A DNA stretch of 64,000 nucleotides from Limnoperna fortunei. Lineage: Eukaryota > Mollusca > Bivalvia > Mytilida > Modiolidae. The stretch lies in assembly GCA_944474755.1 (NCBI GenBank), contig OX104117.1:75864926-75928925 (forward strand), given 5' to 3'. The translations under genes were made by a program, and so were the position numbers. Positions 12,301 to 27,300 of the stretch are shown here, piece after piece (position 1 is the first letter of the stretch; each line of letters begins with the position of its first letter). The notes beneath the pieces are model-generated. The model was not told the origin of the DNA. It saw nothing but the letters and a program-made list of their open reading frames with translations, and did not search any database.

Positions 12301-15300
12301 TTGTGTCTGTCATACACCTTTCTGTCAGTTGTGTCTGTCATACACATTTCTGTCAGTTGTGTCTGTCATACACATTTCTGTCAGTTGTGTCTGTCATACA
12401 CGTTTCTGTCAGTTGTGTCTGTCATACACATTTCTGTCAGTTGTGTCTGTCATACACCTTTCTGTCAGTTGTGTCTGTCATACACATTTCTGTCAGTTGT
12501 GTCTGTCATACACCTTACTGTCAGTTATGTCTGTCATACACGTTTCTGTCAGTTGTGTCTGTCATACACATTTCTGTCAGTTGTGTCTGTCATACACCTT
12601 TCTGTCAGTTGTGTCTGTCATACACATTTCTGTCAGTTGTGTCTGTCATACACATTTCTGTCAGTTGTGTCTGTCATACACATTTCTGTCAGTTGTGTCT
12701 GTCATACACATTTCTGTCAGTTGTGTCTGTCATACACATTTCTGTCAGTTGTGTCTGTCATACACATTTCTGTCAGTTGTGTCTGTCATACACATTTCTG
12801 TCAGTTGTGTCTGTCATACACATTTCTGTCAGTTGTGTCTGTCATACACATTTCTGTCAGTTGTGTCTGTCATACACATTTCTGTCAGTTGTGTCTGTCA
12901 TACACCTTACTGTCAGTTATGTCTGTCATACACGTTTCTGTCAGTTGTGTCTGTCATACACATTTCTGTCAGTTGTGTCTGTCATACACCTTTCTGTCAG
13001 TTGTGTCTGTCATACACATTTCTGTCAGTTGTGTCTGTCATACACATTTCTGTCAGTTGTGTCTGTCATACACATTTCTGTCAGTTGTGTCTGTCATACA
13101 CGTTTCTGTCAGTTATGTCTGTCATACACGTTTCTGTCAGTTGTGTCTGTCATACACCTTTCTATCAGTTGTGTCTGTCATACACGTTTCTGTCAGTTGT
13201 GTCTGTCATACACATTTCTGTCAGTTGTGTCTGTCATACACCTTTCTATCAGTTGTGTCTGTCATACACGTTTCTGTCAGTTGTGTCTGTCATACACATT
13301 TCTGTCAGTTGTGTCTGTCATACACATTTCTGTCAGTTGTGTCTGTCATACACATTTCTGTCAGTTGTGTCTGTCATACACATTTCTGTCAGTTGTGTCT
13401 GTCATACACGTTTCTGTCAGTTATGTCTGTCATACACGTTTCTGTCAGTTGTGTCTGTCATACACATTTCTGTCAGTTGTGTCTGTCATACACCTTTCTG
13501 TCAGTTGTGTCTGTCATACACATTTCTGTCAGTTGTGTCTGTCATACACATTTCTGTCAGTTGTGTCTGTCATACACGTTTCTGTCAGTTGTGTCTGTCA
13601 TACACATTTCTGTCAGTTGTGTCTGTCATACACCTTTCTGTCAGTTGTGTCTGTCATACACATTTCTGTCAGTTGTGTCTGTCATACACCTTACTGTCAG
13701 TTATGTCTGTCATACACGTTTCTGTCAGTTGTGTCTGTCATACACATTTCTGTCAGTTGTGTCTGTCATACACCTTTCTGTCAGTTGTGTCTGTCATACA
13801 CATTTCTGTCAGTTGTGTCTGTCATACACATTTCTGTCAGTTGTGTCTGTCATACACATTTCTGTCAGTTGTGTCTGTCATACACATTTCTGTCAGTTGT
13901 GTCTGTCATACACATTTCTGTCAGTTGTGTCTGTCATACACATTTCTGTCAGTTGTGTCTGTCATACACATTTCTGTCAGTTGTGTCTGTCATACACATT
14001 TCTGTCAGTTGTGTCTGTCATACACATTTCTGTCAGTTGTGTCTGTCATACACATTTCTGTCAGTTGTGTCTGTCATACACCTTACTGTCAGTTATGTCT
14101 GTCATACACGTTTCTGTCAGTTGTGTCTGTCATACACATTTCTGTCAGTTGTGTCTGTCATACACCTTTCTGTCAGTTGTGTCTGTCATACACATTTCTG
14201 TCAGTTGTGTCTGTCATACACATTTCTGTCAGTTGTGTCTGTCATACACATTTCTGTCAGTTGTGTCTGTCATACACATTTCTGTCAGTTGTGTCTGTCA
14301 TACACATTTCTGTCAGTTGTGTCTGTCATACACATTTCTGTCAGTTGTGTCTGTCATACACATTTCTGTCAGTTGTGTCTGTCATACACATTTCTGTCAG
14401 TTTGTGTCTGTCATACACCTTTCTATCAGTTGTGTCTGTCATACACATTTCTGTCAGTTTGTGTCTGTCATACACCTTTCTATCAGTTGTGTCTGTCATA
14501 CACCTTTCTGTCAGCTTGTGTCTGTCATACACCTTTCTATCAGTTGTGTCTGTCATACACCTTTCTATCAGTTGTGTCTGTCATACACCTTTCTATCAGT
14601 TGTGTCTGTCATACACATTTCTGTCAGTTTGTGTCTGTCATACACCTTTCTATCAGTTGTGTCTGTCATACACCTTTCTGTCAGCTTGTGTCTGTCATAC
14701 ACCTTTCTGTTAGTTTATGTCTGTCATACACCTTTCTGTCAGTTGTGTCTGTCATACACATTTCTGTCAGTTGTGTCTGTCATACACATTTCTGTCAGTT
14801 GTGTCTGTCATACACATTTCTGTCAGTTGTGTCTGTCATACACATTTCTGTCAGTTGTGTCTGTCATACACATTTCTGTCAGTTGTGTCTGTCATACACA
14901 TTTCTGTCAGTTTGTGTCTGTCATACACCTTTCTATCAGTTGTGTCTGTCATACACATTTCTGTCAGTTTGTGTCTGTCATACACCTTTCTATCAGTTGT
15001 GTCTGTCATACACCTTTCTGTCAGCTTGTGTCTGTCATACACCTTTCTATCAGTTGTGTCTGTCATACACCTTTCTATCAGTTGTGTCTGTCATACACCT
15101 TTCTATCAGTTGTGTCTGTCATAAACATTTCTGTCAGTTTGTGTCTGTCATACACCTTTCTATCAGTTGTGTCTCTCATACACCTTTCTGTCAGCTTGTG
15201 TCTGTCATACACCTTTCTATCAGTTGTGTCTGTCATACACCTTTCTATCAGTTGTGTCTGTCATACACCTTTCTATCAGTTGTGTCTGTCATACACCTTT

Positions 15301-18300
15301 CTGTCAGTTGTGTCTGTCATACACCTTTCTATCAGTTGTGTCTGTCATACACATTTCTGTCAGTTTGTGTCTGTCATACACCTTTCTATCAGTTGTGTCT
15401 GTCATACACCTTTCTGTCAGCTTGTGTCTGTCATACACCTTTCTATCAGTTGTGTCTGTCATACACCTTTCTATCAGTTGTGTCTGTCATACACATTTCT
15501 GTCAGTTGTGTCTGTCATACACCTTTCTATCAGTTGTGTCTGTCATACACCTTTCTATCAGTTGTGTCTGTCATACACCTTTCTATCAGTTGTGTCTGTC
15601 ATACACCTTTCTATCAGTTGTGTCTGTCATACACCTTTCTATCAGTTGTGTCTGTCATACACCTTTCTATCAGTTGTGTCTGTCATACACCTCTCTATCA
15701 GTTGTGTCTGTCATACACCTTTCTATCAGTTGTGTCTGTCATACACCTTTCTATCAGTTGTGTCTGTCATACACCTTTCTATCAGTTGTGTCTGTCATAC
15801 ACCTTTTTATCAGTTGTGTCTGTCATACACCTTTCTATCAGTTGTGTCTGTCATACACCTTTCTATCAGTTGTGTCTGTCATACACATTTCTGTCAGTTG
15901 TGTCTGTCATACACCTTTCTGTCAGCTTGTGTCTGTCATACACCTTTCTATCAGTTGTGTCTGTCATACACCTTTCTATCAGTTGTGTCTGTCATACACC
16001 TTTCTGTCAGTTTGTGTCTGTCATACACCTTTCTATCAGTTGTGTCTGTCATACACCTTTCTGTCAGTTGTGTCTGTCATACACCTTTCTATCAGTTGTG
16101 TCTGTCATACACCTTTCTATCAGTTGTGTCTGTCATACACCTTTCTATCAGTTGTGTCTGTCATACACCTTTCTATCAGTTGTGTCTGTCATACACCTTT
16201 CTATCAGTTGTGTCTGTCATACACATTTCTGTCAGTTGTGTCTGTCATACACCTTTCTGTCAGCTTGTGTCTGTCATACACCTTTCTATCAGTTGTGTCT
16301 GTCATACACCTTTCTATCAGTTGTGTCTGTCATACACCTTTCTGTCAGTTTGTGTCTGTCATACACCTTTCTATCAGTTGTGTCTGTCATACACCTTTCT
16401 GTCAGCTTGTGTCTGTCATACACCTTTCTGTCAGCTTGTGTCTGTCATACACCTTTCTGTCAGCTTGTGTCTGTCATACACCTTTCTGTCAGTTTGTGTC
16501 TGTCATACACCTTTCTATCAGTTGTGTCTGTCATACACCTTTCTATCAGTTGTGTCTGTCATACACGTTTCTGTCAGTTGTGTCTGTCATACACATTTCT
16601 ATCAGTTGTGTCTGTCATACACCTTTCTATCAGTTGTGTCTGTCATACACATTTCTATCAGTTGTGTCTGTCATACACCTTTCTATCAGTTGTGTCTGTC
16701 ATACACGTTTCTGTCAGTTGTGTCTGTCATTCACCTTTCTATCAGTTGTGTCTGTCATACACCTTTCTATCAGTTGTGTCTGTCATACACCTTTCTATCA
16801 GTTGTGTCTGTCATACACCTTTCTATCAGTTGTGTCTGTCATACACCTTTCTATCAGTTGTGTCTGTCATACACCTTTCTATCAGTTGTGTCTGTCATAC
16901 ACCTTTCTATCAGTTGTGTCTGTCATACACGTTTCTGTCAGTTTATGTCCATCATACACCTTTCTGTCGTCTTACTGTCAGTTTGTGTCAGTCATACACC
17001 TTTCTATCAGTTGTGTCTGTCATACACCTTTCTATCAGTTGTGTCTGTCATACACCTTTCTATCAGTTGTGTCTGTCATACACCTTTCTATCAGTTGTGT
17101 CTGTCATACACCTTTCTGTCAGTTGTGTCTGTCATACACCTTTCTATCAGTTGTGTCTGTCATACACATTTCTGTCAGTTTGTGTCTGTCATACACCTTT
17201 CTATCAGTTGTGTCTGTCATACACCTTTCTGTCAGCTTGTGTCTGTCATACACCTTTCTATCAGTTGTGTCTGTCATACACCTTTCTATCAGTTGTGTCT
17301 GTCATACACATTTCTGTCAGTTGTGTCTGTCATACACCTTTCTATCAGTTGTGTCTGTCATACACCTTTCTATCAGTTGTGTCTGTCATACACCTTTCTA
17401 TCAGTTGTGTCTGTCATACACCTTTCTATCAGTTGTGTCTGTCATACACCTTTCTATCAGTTGTGTCTGTCATACACCTTTCTATCAGTTGTGTCTGTCA
17501 TACACCTCTCTATCAGTTGTGTCTGTCATACACCTTTCTATCAGTTGTGTCTGTCATACACCTTTCTATCAGTTGTGTCTGTCATACACCTTTCTATCAG
17601 TTGTGTCTGTCATACACCTTTTTATCAGTTGTGTCTGTCATACACCTTTCTATCAGTTGTGTCTGTCATACACCTTTCTATCAGTTGTGTCTGTCATACA
17701 CATTTCTGTCAGTTGTGTCTGTCATACACCTTTCTGTCAGCTTGTGTCTGTCATACACCTTTCTATCAGTTGTGTCTGTCATACACCTTTCTATCAGTTG
17801 TGTCTGTCATACACCTTTCTGTCAGTTTGTGTCTGTCATACACCTTTCTATCAGTTGTGTCTGTCATACACCTTTCTGTCAGTTGTGTCTGTCATACACC
17901 TTTCTATCAGTTGTGTCTGTCATACACCTTTCTATCAGTTGTGTCTGTCATACACCTTTCTATCAGTTGTGTCTGTCATACACCTTTCTATCAGTTGTGT
18001 CTGTCATACACCTTTCTATCAGTTGTGTCTGTCATACACATTTCTGTCAGTTGTGTCTGTCATACACCTTTCTGTCAGCTTGTGTCTGTCATACACCTTT
18101 CTATCAGTTGTGTCTGTCATACACCTTTCTATCAGTTGTGTCTGTCATACACCTTTCTGTCAGTTTGTGTCTGTCATACACCTTTCTATCAGTTGTGTCT
18201 GTCATACACCTTTCTGTCAGCTTGTGTCTGTCATACACCTTTCTGTCAGCTTGTGTCTGTCATACACCTTTCTGTCAGCTTGTGTCTGTCATACACCTTT

Positions 18301-21300
18301 CTGTCAGTTTGTGTCTGTCATACACCTTTCTATCAGTTGTGTCTGTCATACACCTTTCTATCAGTTGTGTCTGTCATACACGTTTCTGTCAGTTGTGTCT
18401 GTCATACACATTTCTATCAGTTGTGTCTGTCATACACCTTTCTATCAGTTGTGTCTGTCATACACATTTCTATCAGTTGTGTCTGTCATACACCTTTCTA
18501 TCAGTTGTGTCTGTCATACACGTTTCTGTCAGTTGTGTCTGTCATTCACCTTTCTATCAGTTGTGTCTGTCATACACCTTTCTATCAGTTGTGTCTGTCA
18601 TACACCTTTCTATCAGTTGTGTCTGTCATACACCTTTCTATCAGTTGTGTCTGTCATACACCTTTCTATCAGTTGTGTCTGTCATACACCTTTCTATCAG
18701 TTGTGTCTGTCATACACCTTTCTATCAGTTGTGTCTGTCATACACGTTTCTGTCAGTTTATGTCCATCATACACCTTTCTGTCGTCTTACTGTCAGTTTG
18801 TGTCAGTCATACACCTTTCTATCAGTTGTGTCTGTCATACACGTTTCTGTCAGTTTATGTCAATCATACACCTTTCTGTCGTCTTACTGTCAGTTTGTGT
18901 CAGTCATACACCTTTCTATCAGTTGTGTCTGTCATACACATTTCTGTCAGTTGTGTCTGTCATACACATTTCTGTCAGTTGTGTCTGTCATACACCTTTC
19001 TGTCGGCTTTTGTCTGTCATACACATTTCTATCAGTTGTGTCTGTCATACACCTTTCTATCAGTTGTGTCTGTCATACACATTTCTGTCAGTTGTGTCTG
19101 TCATACACCTTTCTGTCAGTTGTGTCTGTCATACACCTTTCTGTCAGTTGTGTCTGTCATACACCTTTCTATCAGTTGTGTCTGTCATACACATTTCTAT
19201 CAGTTGTGTCTGTCATACACCTTTCTATCAGTTGTGTCTGTCATACACCTTTCTGTCAGTTGTGTCTGTCATACACCTTTTTTGTCAGTTGTGTCTGTCA
19301 TACACATTTCTGTCAGTTGTGTCTGTCATACACCTTTCTGTCAGCTTGTGTCTGTCATACACTTTTCTGTCAGTTGTGTCTGTCATACACATTTCTGTCA
19401 GTTGTGCCTGTCATACACATTTCTGTCAGCTGTGTCTGTCATACACATGTCTGTCAGTTGTGTCTGTCATACATATTTCTGTCAGTTGTTCCTGTCATAC
19501 ACATTTCTGTCAGTTGTGTCTGTCATACACCTTTCTGTCAGCTGTGTCTGTCATACACATGTCTGTCAGTTGTGTCTGTCATACACTTTTCTGTCAGTTG
19601 TGTCTGTCATACACCTTTCTGTCAGTTGTGTCTGTCATACACATTTCTGTCAGTTGTGCCTGTCATACACATTTCTGTCAGTTGTGTCTGTCATACACAT
19701 TTCTGTCAGTTGTGCCTGTCATACACATTTCTGTCAGTTGTGCCTGTCATACACATTTCTGTCTGCTTGTGCCTGTCATACACATTTCTGTCAGCTGTGT
19801 CTGTCATACACATTTCTGTCAGTTGTGTCTGTCATACACTTTTCTGTCAGTTGTGTCTGTCATACACCTTTCTGTCAGCTGTGTCTGTCATACACATGTC
19901 TGTCAGTTGTGTCTGTCATACACTTTTCTGTCAGTTGTGTCTGTCATACACCTTTCTGTCAGTTGTGTCTGTCATACACATTTCTGTCAGTTGTGCCTGT
20001 CATACACATTTCTGTCAGTTGTGTCTGTCATACACATTTCTGTCAGTTGTGCCTGTCATACACATTTCTGTCTGCTTGTGCCTGTCATACACATTTCTGT
20101 CAGCTGTGTCTGTCATACACATTTCTGTCAGTTGTGTCTGTCATACACATTTCTGTCAGTTGTGTCTGTCATACACATTTCTGTCAGCTGTGTCTGTCAT
20201 ACACATGTCTGTCAGTTGTGTCTGTCATACACATTTCTGTCAGCTGTGTCTGTCATACACCTTTCTGTCAGTTGTGTCTGTCATACACATTTCTGTCAGC
20301 TGTGTCTGTCATACACCTTTCTATCAGTTGTGTCTGTCATACACCTTTCTATCAGTTGTGTCTGTCATACACCTTTCTGTCAGTTGTGTTTGTCATACAC
20401 ATTTCTGTCAGCTGTGTCTGTCATACACTTTTCTGTCAGTTGTGTCTGTCATACACCTTTCTGTCAGTTGTGTCTGTCATACTCCTTTCTGTTAGTTGTG
20501 TCTGTCATACACTTTTCTGTCAGTTGTGTCTGTCATACACCTTTCTATCAGTTGTGTCTGTCATACACCTTTCTATCAGTTGTGTCTGTCATACACCTTT
20601 CTGTCAGTTGTGTTTGTCATACACATTTCTGTCAGCTGTGTCTGTCATACACCTTTCTGTCAGTTGTGTCTGTCATACACCTTTCTGTCAGTTGTGTCTG
20701 TCATACACATGTCTGTCAGTTGTGTCTGTCATACACATTTCTGTCAGTTGTGTCTGTCATACACCTTTCTATCAGTTGTGTCTGTCATACACCTTTCTAT
20801 CATTTGTGTCTGTCATACACCTTTCTGACAGTTGTGTTTGTCATACACATTTCTGTCAGCTGTGTCTGTCATACACCTTTCTGTCAGTTGTGTCTGTCAT
20901 ACACCTTTCTGTTAGTTGTGTCTGTCATACACCTTTCTGTCAGTTTTGTCTGTCATACACCTTTCTGTCGGCTTGTGTCTGTCATACACTTTTCTGTCAG
21001 TTGTGCCTGTCATACACATTTCTGTCAGTTGTGTCTGTCATACACATTTCTGTCAGCTTGTGTCTGTCATACACATGTCTGTCAGTTGTGTCTGTCATAC
21101 ACCTTTCTGTCAGTTGTGTCTGTCATACACCTTTCTGTTAGTTGTGTCTGTCATACACCTTTCTGTCAGCTTGTGTCTGTCAGTTGTGTCTGTCATACAC
21201 CTTTCTGTCGGCTTGTGCCTGTCATACACATTTCTGTCAGTTGTGTCTGTCATACACATTTCTGTCAGCTTGTGTCTGTCATACACATGTCTGTTAGTTG

Positions 21301-24300
21301 TGTCTGTCATACACATTTCTGTCAGCTTGTGCCTGTCATACACCTTTCTGTGAGTTGTGTCTGTCATGCACCTTTCTGTCAGTTGTGTCTGTCATACACA
21401 TTTCTGTCAGCTTGTGTCTGTCATACACATTTCTGTCAGCTTGTGCCTGTCATACACTTTTCTGTCAGCTTGTGCCTGTCATACACCTTTCTGTGAGTTG
21501 TGTCTGTCATGCACCTTTCTGTCAGTTGTGTCTGTCATACACATTTCTGTCAGCTTGTGTCTGTCATACACATTTCTGTCAGCTTGTGCCTGTCATACAC
21601 TTTTCTGTCAGTTGTGTCTGTCATACACCTTTCTGTCAGTTGTGTCTGTCATACACATTTCTGTCAGTTGTGTCTGTCATACTCATTTCTGTCAGTTGTG
21701 TCTGTTATACTCATTTCTGTCAGTTGTGTCTGTCATACACATGTCTGTCAGTTTTGTGTCATACACCTTTCTGTCAGTTGTGTCTGTCATACACATTTCT
21801 GTCAGTTGTGTCTGTCATACACATTTCTGTCAGTTGTGTCTGTCATACACCTTTTTGTTAGTTGTGTCTGTCATACACCTTTCTGTCAGCTTGTGTCTGT
21901 CATACACCTTACTGTCAGTTGTGTCTGTCATACACATTTCTGTCAGTTGTGTCTGTCATACACATTTCTGTCAGTTGTGTCTGTCATACACATGTCTGTC
22001 AGTTTTGTGTCATACACCTTTCTATCAGTTGTGTCTGTCATACACCTTTCTGTCAGTTGTGTCTGTCATACACCTTTCTGTCAGTTTTGTCTGTCATACA
22101 CATTTCTGTCGGCTTGTGTCTGTCATACACCTTTCTATCAGTTGTGTCTGTCATACACCTTTCTATCAGTTGTGTCTGTCATACACCTTTCTGTCAGTTG
22201 TGTTTGTCATACACATTTCTGTCAGCTGTGTCTGTCATACACTTTTCTGTCAGTTGTGTCTGTCATACACCTTTCTGTCAGTTGTGTCTGTCATAGACCT
22301 TTCTGTCGGCTTGTGTCTGTCATACACTTTTCTGTCAGTTGTGCCTGTCATACACATTTCTGTCAGTTGTGTCTGTCATACACATTTCTGTCAGCTTGTG
22401 TCTGTCATACACATGTCTGTTAGTTGTGTCTGTCATACACATTTCTGTCAGCTTGTGCCTGTCATACACCTTTCTGTCAGTTGTGTCTGTCATGCACCTT
22501 TCTGTCAGTTGTGCCTGTCATACACATTTCTGTCAGTTGTGTCTGTCATACACATTTCTGTCAGCTTGTGTCTGTCATACACATGTCTGTCAGTTGAGTC
22601 TGTCATACACATTTCTGTCAGCTTGTGTCTGTCATACACATTTCTGTCAGCTTGTGCCTGTCATACACTTTTCTGTCAGTTGTGTCTGTCATACACCTTT
22701 CTGTCAGTTGTGTCTGTCATACACATTTCTGTCAGTTGTGTCTGTCATACACATTTCTGTCAGTTGTGTCTGTCATACACATTTCTGTCAGTTGTGTCTG
22801 TCATACACATGTCTGTCAGTTTGGTGTCATACACCTTTCTGTCAGTTGTGTCTGTCATACACATTTCTGTCAGTTGTGTCTGTCATACACATTTCTGTCA
22901 GTTGTGTCTGTCATACACCTTTTTGTTAGTTGTGTCTGTCATACACCTTTCTGTCAGCTTGTGTCTGTCCTACACCTTACTGTCAGTTGTGTCTGTCATA
23001 CACATGTCTGTCAGTTTTGTGTCATACACCTTTCTATCAGTTATTTCTGTCATACACCTTTCTGTCAGTTGTGTCTGTCATACACCTTTCTGTCAGTTGT
23101 GTCTCTCATACACATTTCTGTCAGTTGTGTCTGTCATACACCTTTCTATCAGTTGTGTCTGTCATACACCTTTCTATCAGTTGTGTCTGTCATACACATT
23201 TCTGTCAGTTGTGTCTGTCATACACCTTTCTGTCAGTTGTGTCTGTCATACACCTTTCTTTAAAGTGTTAACAAGTGTTAATATACATCAATTATCCCAT
23301 AATGGAAATTTAAAAGTGTTAACTTAATTTAATTATCCCATGATGTTACTTTTAAAAGTGTAAACATGTCTTAATTATCCCAAAATGATACTTTTCAAAG
23401 TGTTATACCTCAATTTTATCCTGTAATGATACTTTAATTAGACATGTTCACATATCTTAATTATCCCATGATGATACATGTTCAAAGTGTTAACATATCT
23501 TAATTATCCCATGATGATACATGTTCAAAGTGTTAACATACCTCAATTTTCTCATGATGTTACTTTTAAAAATGTTGACATGTCTTAATTATCCCAAAAT
23601 GATACTGTTCAAAGTTTTAATACCTCAACTTTATCCCATAAGGATACTTTAAAAGTGTTAACATGTTTAATTATCCCATGATGATACTGTAAAAAGTGTT
23701 AACATACCTGTAATATTGCATGATGATACTGTAAAAAGTATTAAGTAAACATACCTTAATTATCCCATGATGATACTGTAAACAGTGTTAACATACCTTA
23801 ATTATCCCATGATGATACTGAAAAAGTGTTAACATACCATTATTATCCCATGATGATACTAGTAAAAAAGTGTTAACATACCTTAATTATCCTATGATGA
23901 TACTGTAAAAAGTGTTAACATACCTTAATTATCGCATGATGATACTGTTAAATGTGTTAACATACCTTATACTGTGATGATACTGTTAAAAGTGTTCGTA
24001 ATTAGTGTGCCAAATCTAATTTGAATCTCTGTGTCCATCCACAGAAAAATGATGGTAGCTCTTGCTAGAATTAATTTCTTAACACTTCTTCAAAAGCCAT
24101 TCTTCAAAAAACAATGATACATATAGATTCTGTTATGTTACAGAAATGTGATATATGTAAAAAGAAGAAAAATAACAAAGATGGACTGCCTACAACTGGA
24201 GCTACAGCAGGATGTTCATTAAAAAAGTGTTCCAAAACATTTCATTACTATTGTGCCTCTAAGAGTAAAACAGCAATAACGAAGACGATTCCTTTGATCA

Positions 24301-27300
24301 GGAAATTCTCTTCCACTGATAAAGGAGAAAAGGGGGTTGTCTACAGGTGAACTGTTATTTAATTGGCAGTCTGACATTATGTTTTATATACCATCTCTTG
24401 ATTTATATAATGCACACTTGTGTGTTATATATTTGTGTAAGGTGTAAGGTTGTGGTAATACAGGGACTTGAACCAAGAACATCTATCACCTTTTGATAAT
24501 CAATAAGTTTCTGATGAATTTAACTGTAAAAAATAACCAAGTTTGTTAACTTCAATATATTATTAATGTTAAATAAGAAATTTTAATTATTTTTTATCTC
24601 CTAAAATAAATAATTGGTGATCAAATAATTTGCATTTTCTTTAGATTTGAACTTGTATGAATAAATATATAAAGTGGAGATAAACATGCATAAACAATTA
24701 CAGTACTTGTTTTAAACAACCTTTAAAATGATAGATACAAAGTGAACTCTGGTTTCACCTGTAAAAAAAGGTGTAGGACCACCAAATACCAGGTTGTACG
24801 TAAAAGTAGTACTAGTCAACAGAAAAGGTTCACTCTTATAGAATTTGAACCGCACATGATACCAGAATAAATTTGGTATTTTTGGAAAGCTGAATATTCT
24901 AGGAAACTTCAGGATAAAGTTTTATTGGTTTTAAATGAACATAAAAATGTTGAGAGTCAAGTAGGGACAAGCCCTATTTTTGGACTGAAATAGAAAGTGA
25001 AAGTAGATTTTTAGACCACGTGGACTTTAGGTTGAGCTTTTTTTCTTATGTGCAATGAAACATATTGTGAAATTTTGACAGAATGTTCAGCCAGTGCATT
25101 TTTATAGGGGACAGATGTGTCACTTAATTTGAAACAAATGTAAATTTTCTAGGATAAGTCAAAATTATCAAATTTTAATATAGCCTAAATATGGTATTAT
25201 GTAATATTGTATGAAATTATGGGGTCTGCAGTGGTCCGCACTTAGTAGAATGTGCTTCAATTTAAATAAACTCCTGTTTTAGGTTTTGGATGTAATGAAA
25301 GGGTCAAAATGTATAAAACTAGAACTGGTAGACATTCTAGTATGCAGAAATATAGTGTATTTAAGATGAATTTGTCAATTTTACACACCTGTGGCTTAAG
25401 TTGGATACATTGCTGGCATGGGTTAATACTAAAATTATTTATTTTCTAATCTGATGCTTGCTAGGGGTAAATTTGTTAGTAAACTAGTAACCATATGCAA
25501 TAATTGTACTTGTTAAGATAATTGGGCCTTGAGATGATGGTACTTCTGTCAAAAATTCCTTAACTATGAGCAGTAATGGGAAATTGGCCAATGTTTGCAA
25601 TTTCATACCAAAGCAAGATATAATTTTGTTTCTTTGTATGCCAGTTTGAACTTTAATGGGTTTTTTTTTAGTAAGGAATGTTCATTTGACTATTAAGCTT
25701 AATGGATTAGTGAACGCATTTAATGAAATTCATAAAAAAACTATGGAGGTCCTACACCAAAAGTCTTAAATACCTTGTTATATGTATTATGTGAATCTGG
25801 CTTTACGAAGGTTAAGTGTAGTATTATGTACACTTTATACCCATCAAAACATGATAACTCACATATTTGTGTAGTTTCAGTAAATCAGTTATTTTTAGTA
25901 CATTGTTACTATTTCATAAAAATATTTTGAAAAATTAATAAAAAAGAAACCAGAGGAAAACATTCATAAAAGCTTCACATTTTAGCTCATCTGACATGAA
26001 CGCTTAGGTAAGCTAATGTCATCACTTTGAGTCCACCATCAACAACATCTCTAACTTTTTACATTTCAGTGTTTTTCTCTGAAGCCACTGTCAATTAGTT
26101 AAAACCAAAAATGGCCACAACGTTAATTTTAAGGTCTTTACAATGTCTTTGTTTATAATTCTTATTGGAAAGCCTAAATGGACCCAATCATAGGAGTTAG
26201 TTTAACATAAGACCCTGTAGGAACATGTTTAAAAGGCTCCATTTCTGAACCAGCAAACCAATGGAAATAAAAATGTATAAGCAGTTTTGCTTGGAATGCT
26301 AGGACCTTAGATCACAAATTCAAATGCCTTCTTCTCAGAAACTGCAAAGTTGATTGAAGCCATATTGTATGTGAATGTTTATTGGATGGTCCTCTAAAAC
26401 GGTTGGTTTTATATTCTGTTCCAAAATCCAAAATGCTCACCACCACAACAGTTAGTAAAACATAGAACCTATGGTAATATTGTTTAACAGGGCATCTTCT
26501 CTGAAAAGGGTGGACTAAATGAAACTAAACTTATCAACAATATTTATTAAATAGTAATCTATACAAAATTTTAATGGCCACCACTATGGGCTTTATTTAA
26601 CAACCGGACTCTCACTTTTGTGTACAACCGTTTTTAAGATCTAATATGTGCATACATAATTATTAATTAATACATTACAGAATTATTTTTCTAGCATCAT
26701 TTTGTAACATATACATTGTATTATGTATTCAATTTTCAAATGCACTCATTTTACAAACTGCAAAGCAAAGATTGAAGCCATATTTTTTATTTGGTTGAAA
26801 ATCCAAGATTGCTGTCATATTAGGAATTAACTAAATATACAACGAAGGTAATAACAAAATACTGAACACCAAGGAAACTGTCCGAAAAGATAATCCACTG
26901 ATCAAAGTCAAAGAAACTGGCAAATGTTAGAACCAACAACCAAAAATATAGCAGATACAACAATGGTCCTGACTTGTTACAGGTATTTCAAAAGAAATGG
27001 TCAACTTGGTTAAACTAGGTTTTATGGCATGCAAAACCTCCCGCTTCCAAAATGGAGAAAATGGTTAAAATGGTTTTTTATCTAAACTGTTGACTCAGCT
27101 GATACAGCAATTTTCATTTTATGTTTCTCAACGTTTATGTTGTTTATACCAGTTGGCAATTAAAAATGGCTGCCAATACGGGACTTAGTTTAACATGTGA
27201 AATGACATCTTCGTTGCTTATATAAATTAGGTGACTGATACAGGTTCTTGGGAACCTCTGGTTTATGTTTAAGTGACATTTAGTTGACATAAAATCATGA

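Noticed and set aside
14341..15066. Minus-strand frames in the 28-bp array (MTDTTDRKVYDRHK)
   Set aside because: Pure repeat translation; two identical 71-codon frames 510 bp apart reflect the higher-order duplication.
11684..23259. CRISPR array
   Set aside because: The repeats are contiguous with no unique spacers, the DNA is animal, and no cas genes are present.
11669..23327. Very long + strand open frames (up to 3142 codons) translating as CVCHTPFYQLCLSYTF-like repeats
   Set aside because: They are a by-product of a 28-bp unit without stop triplets; all three frames are open at once, and the array lies between well-supported exons 3 and 4.
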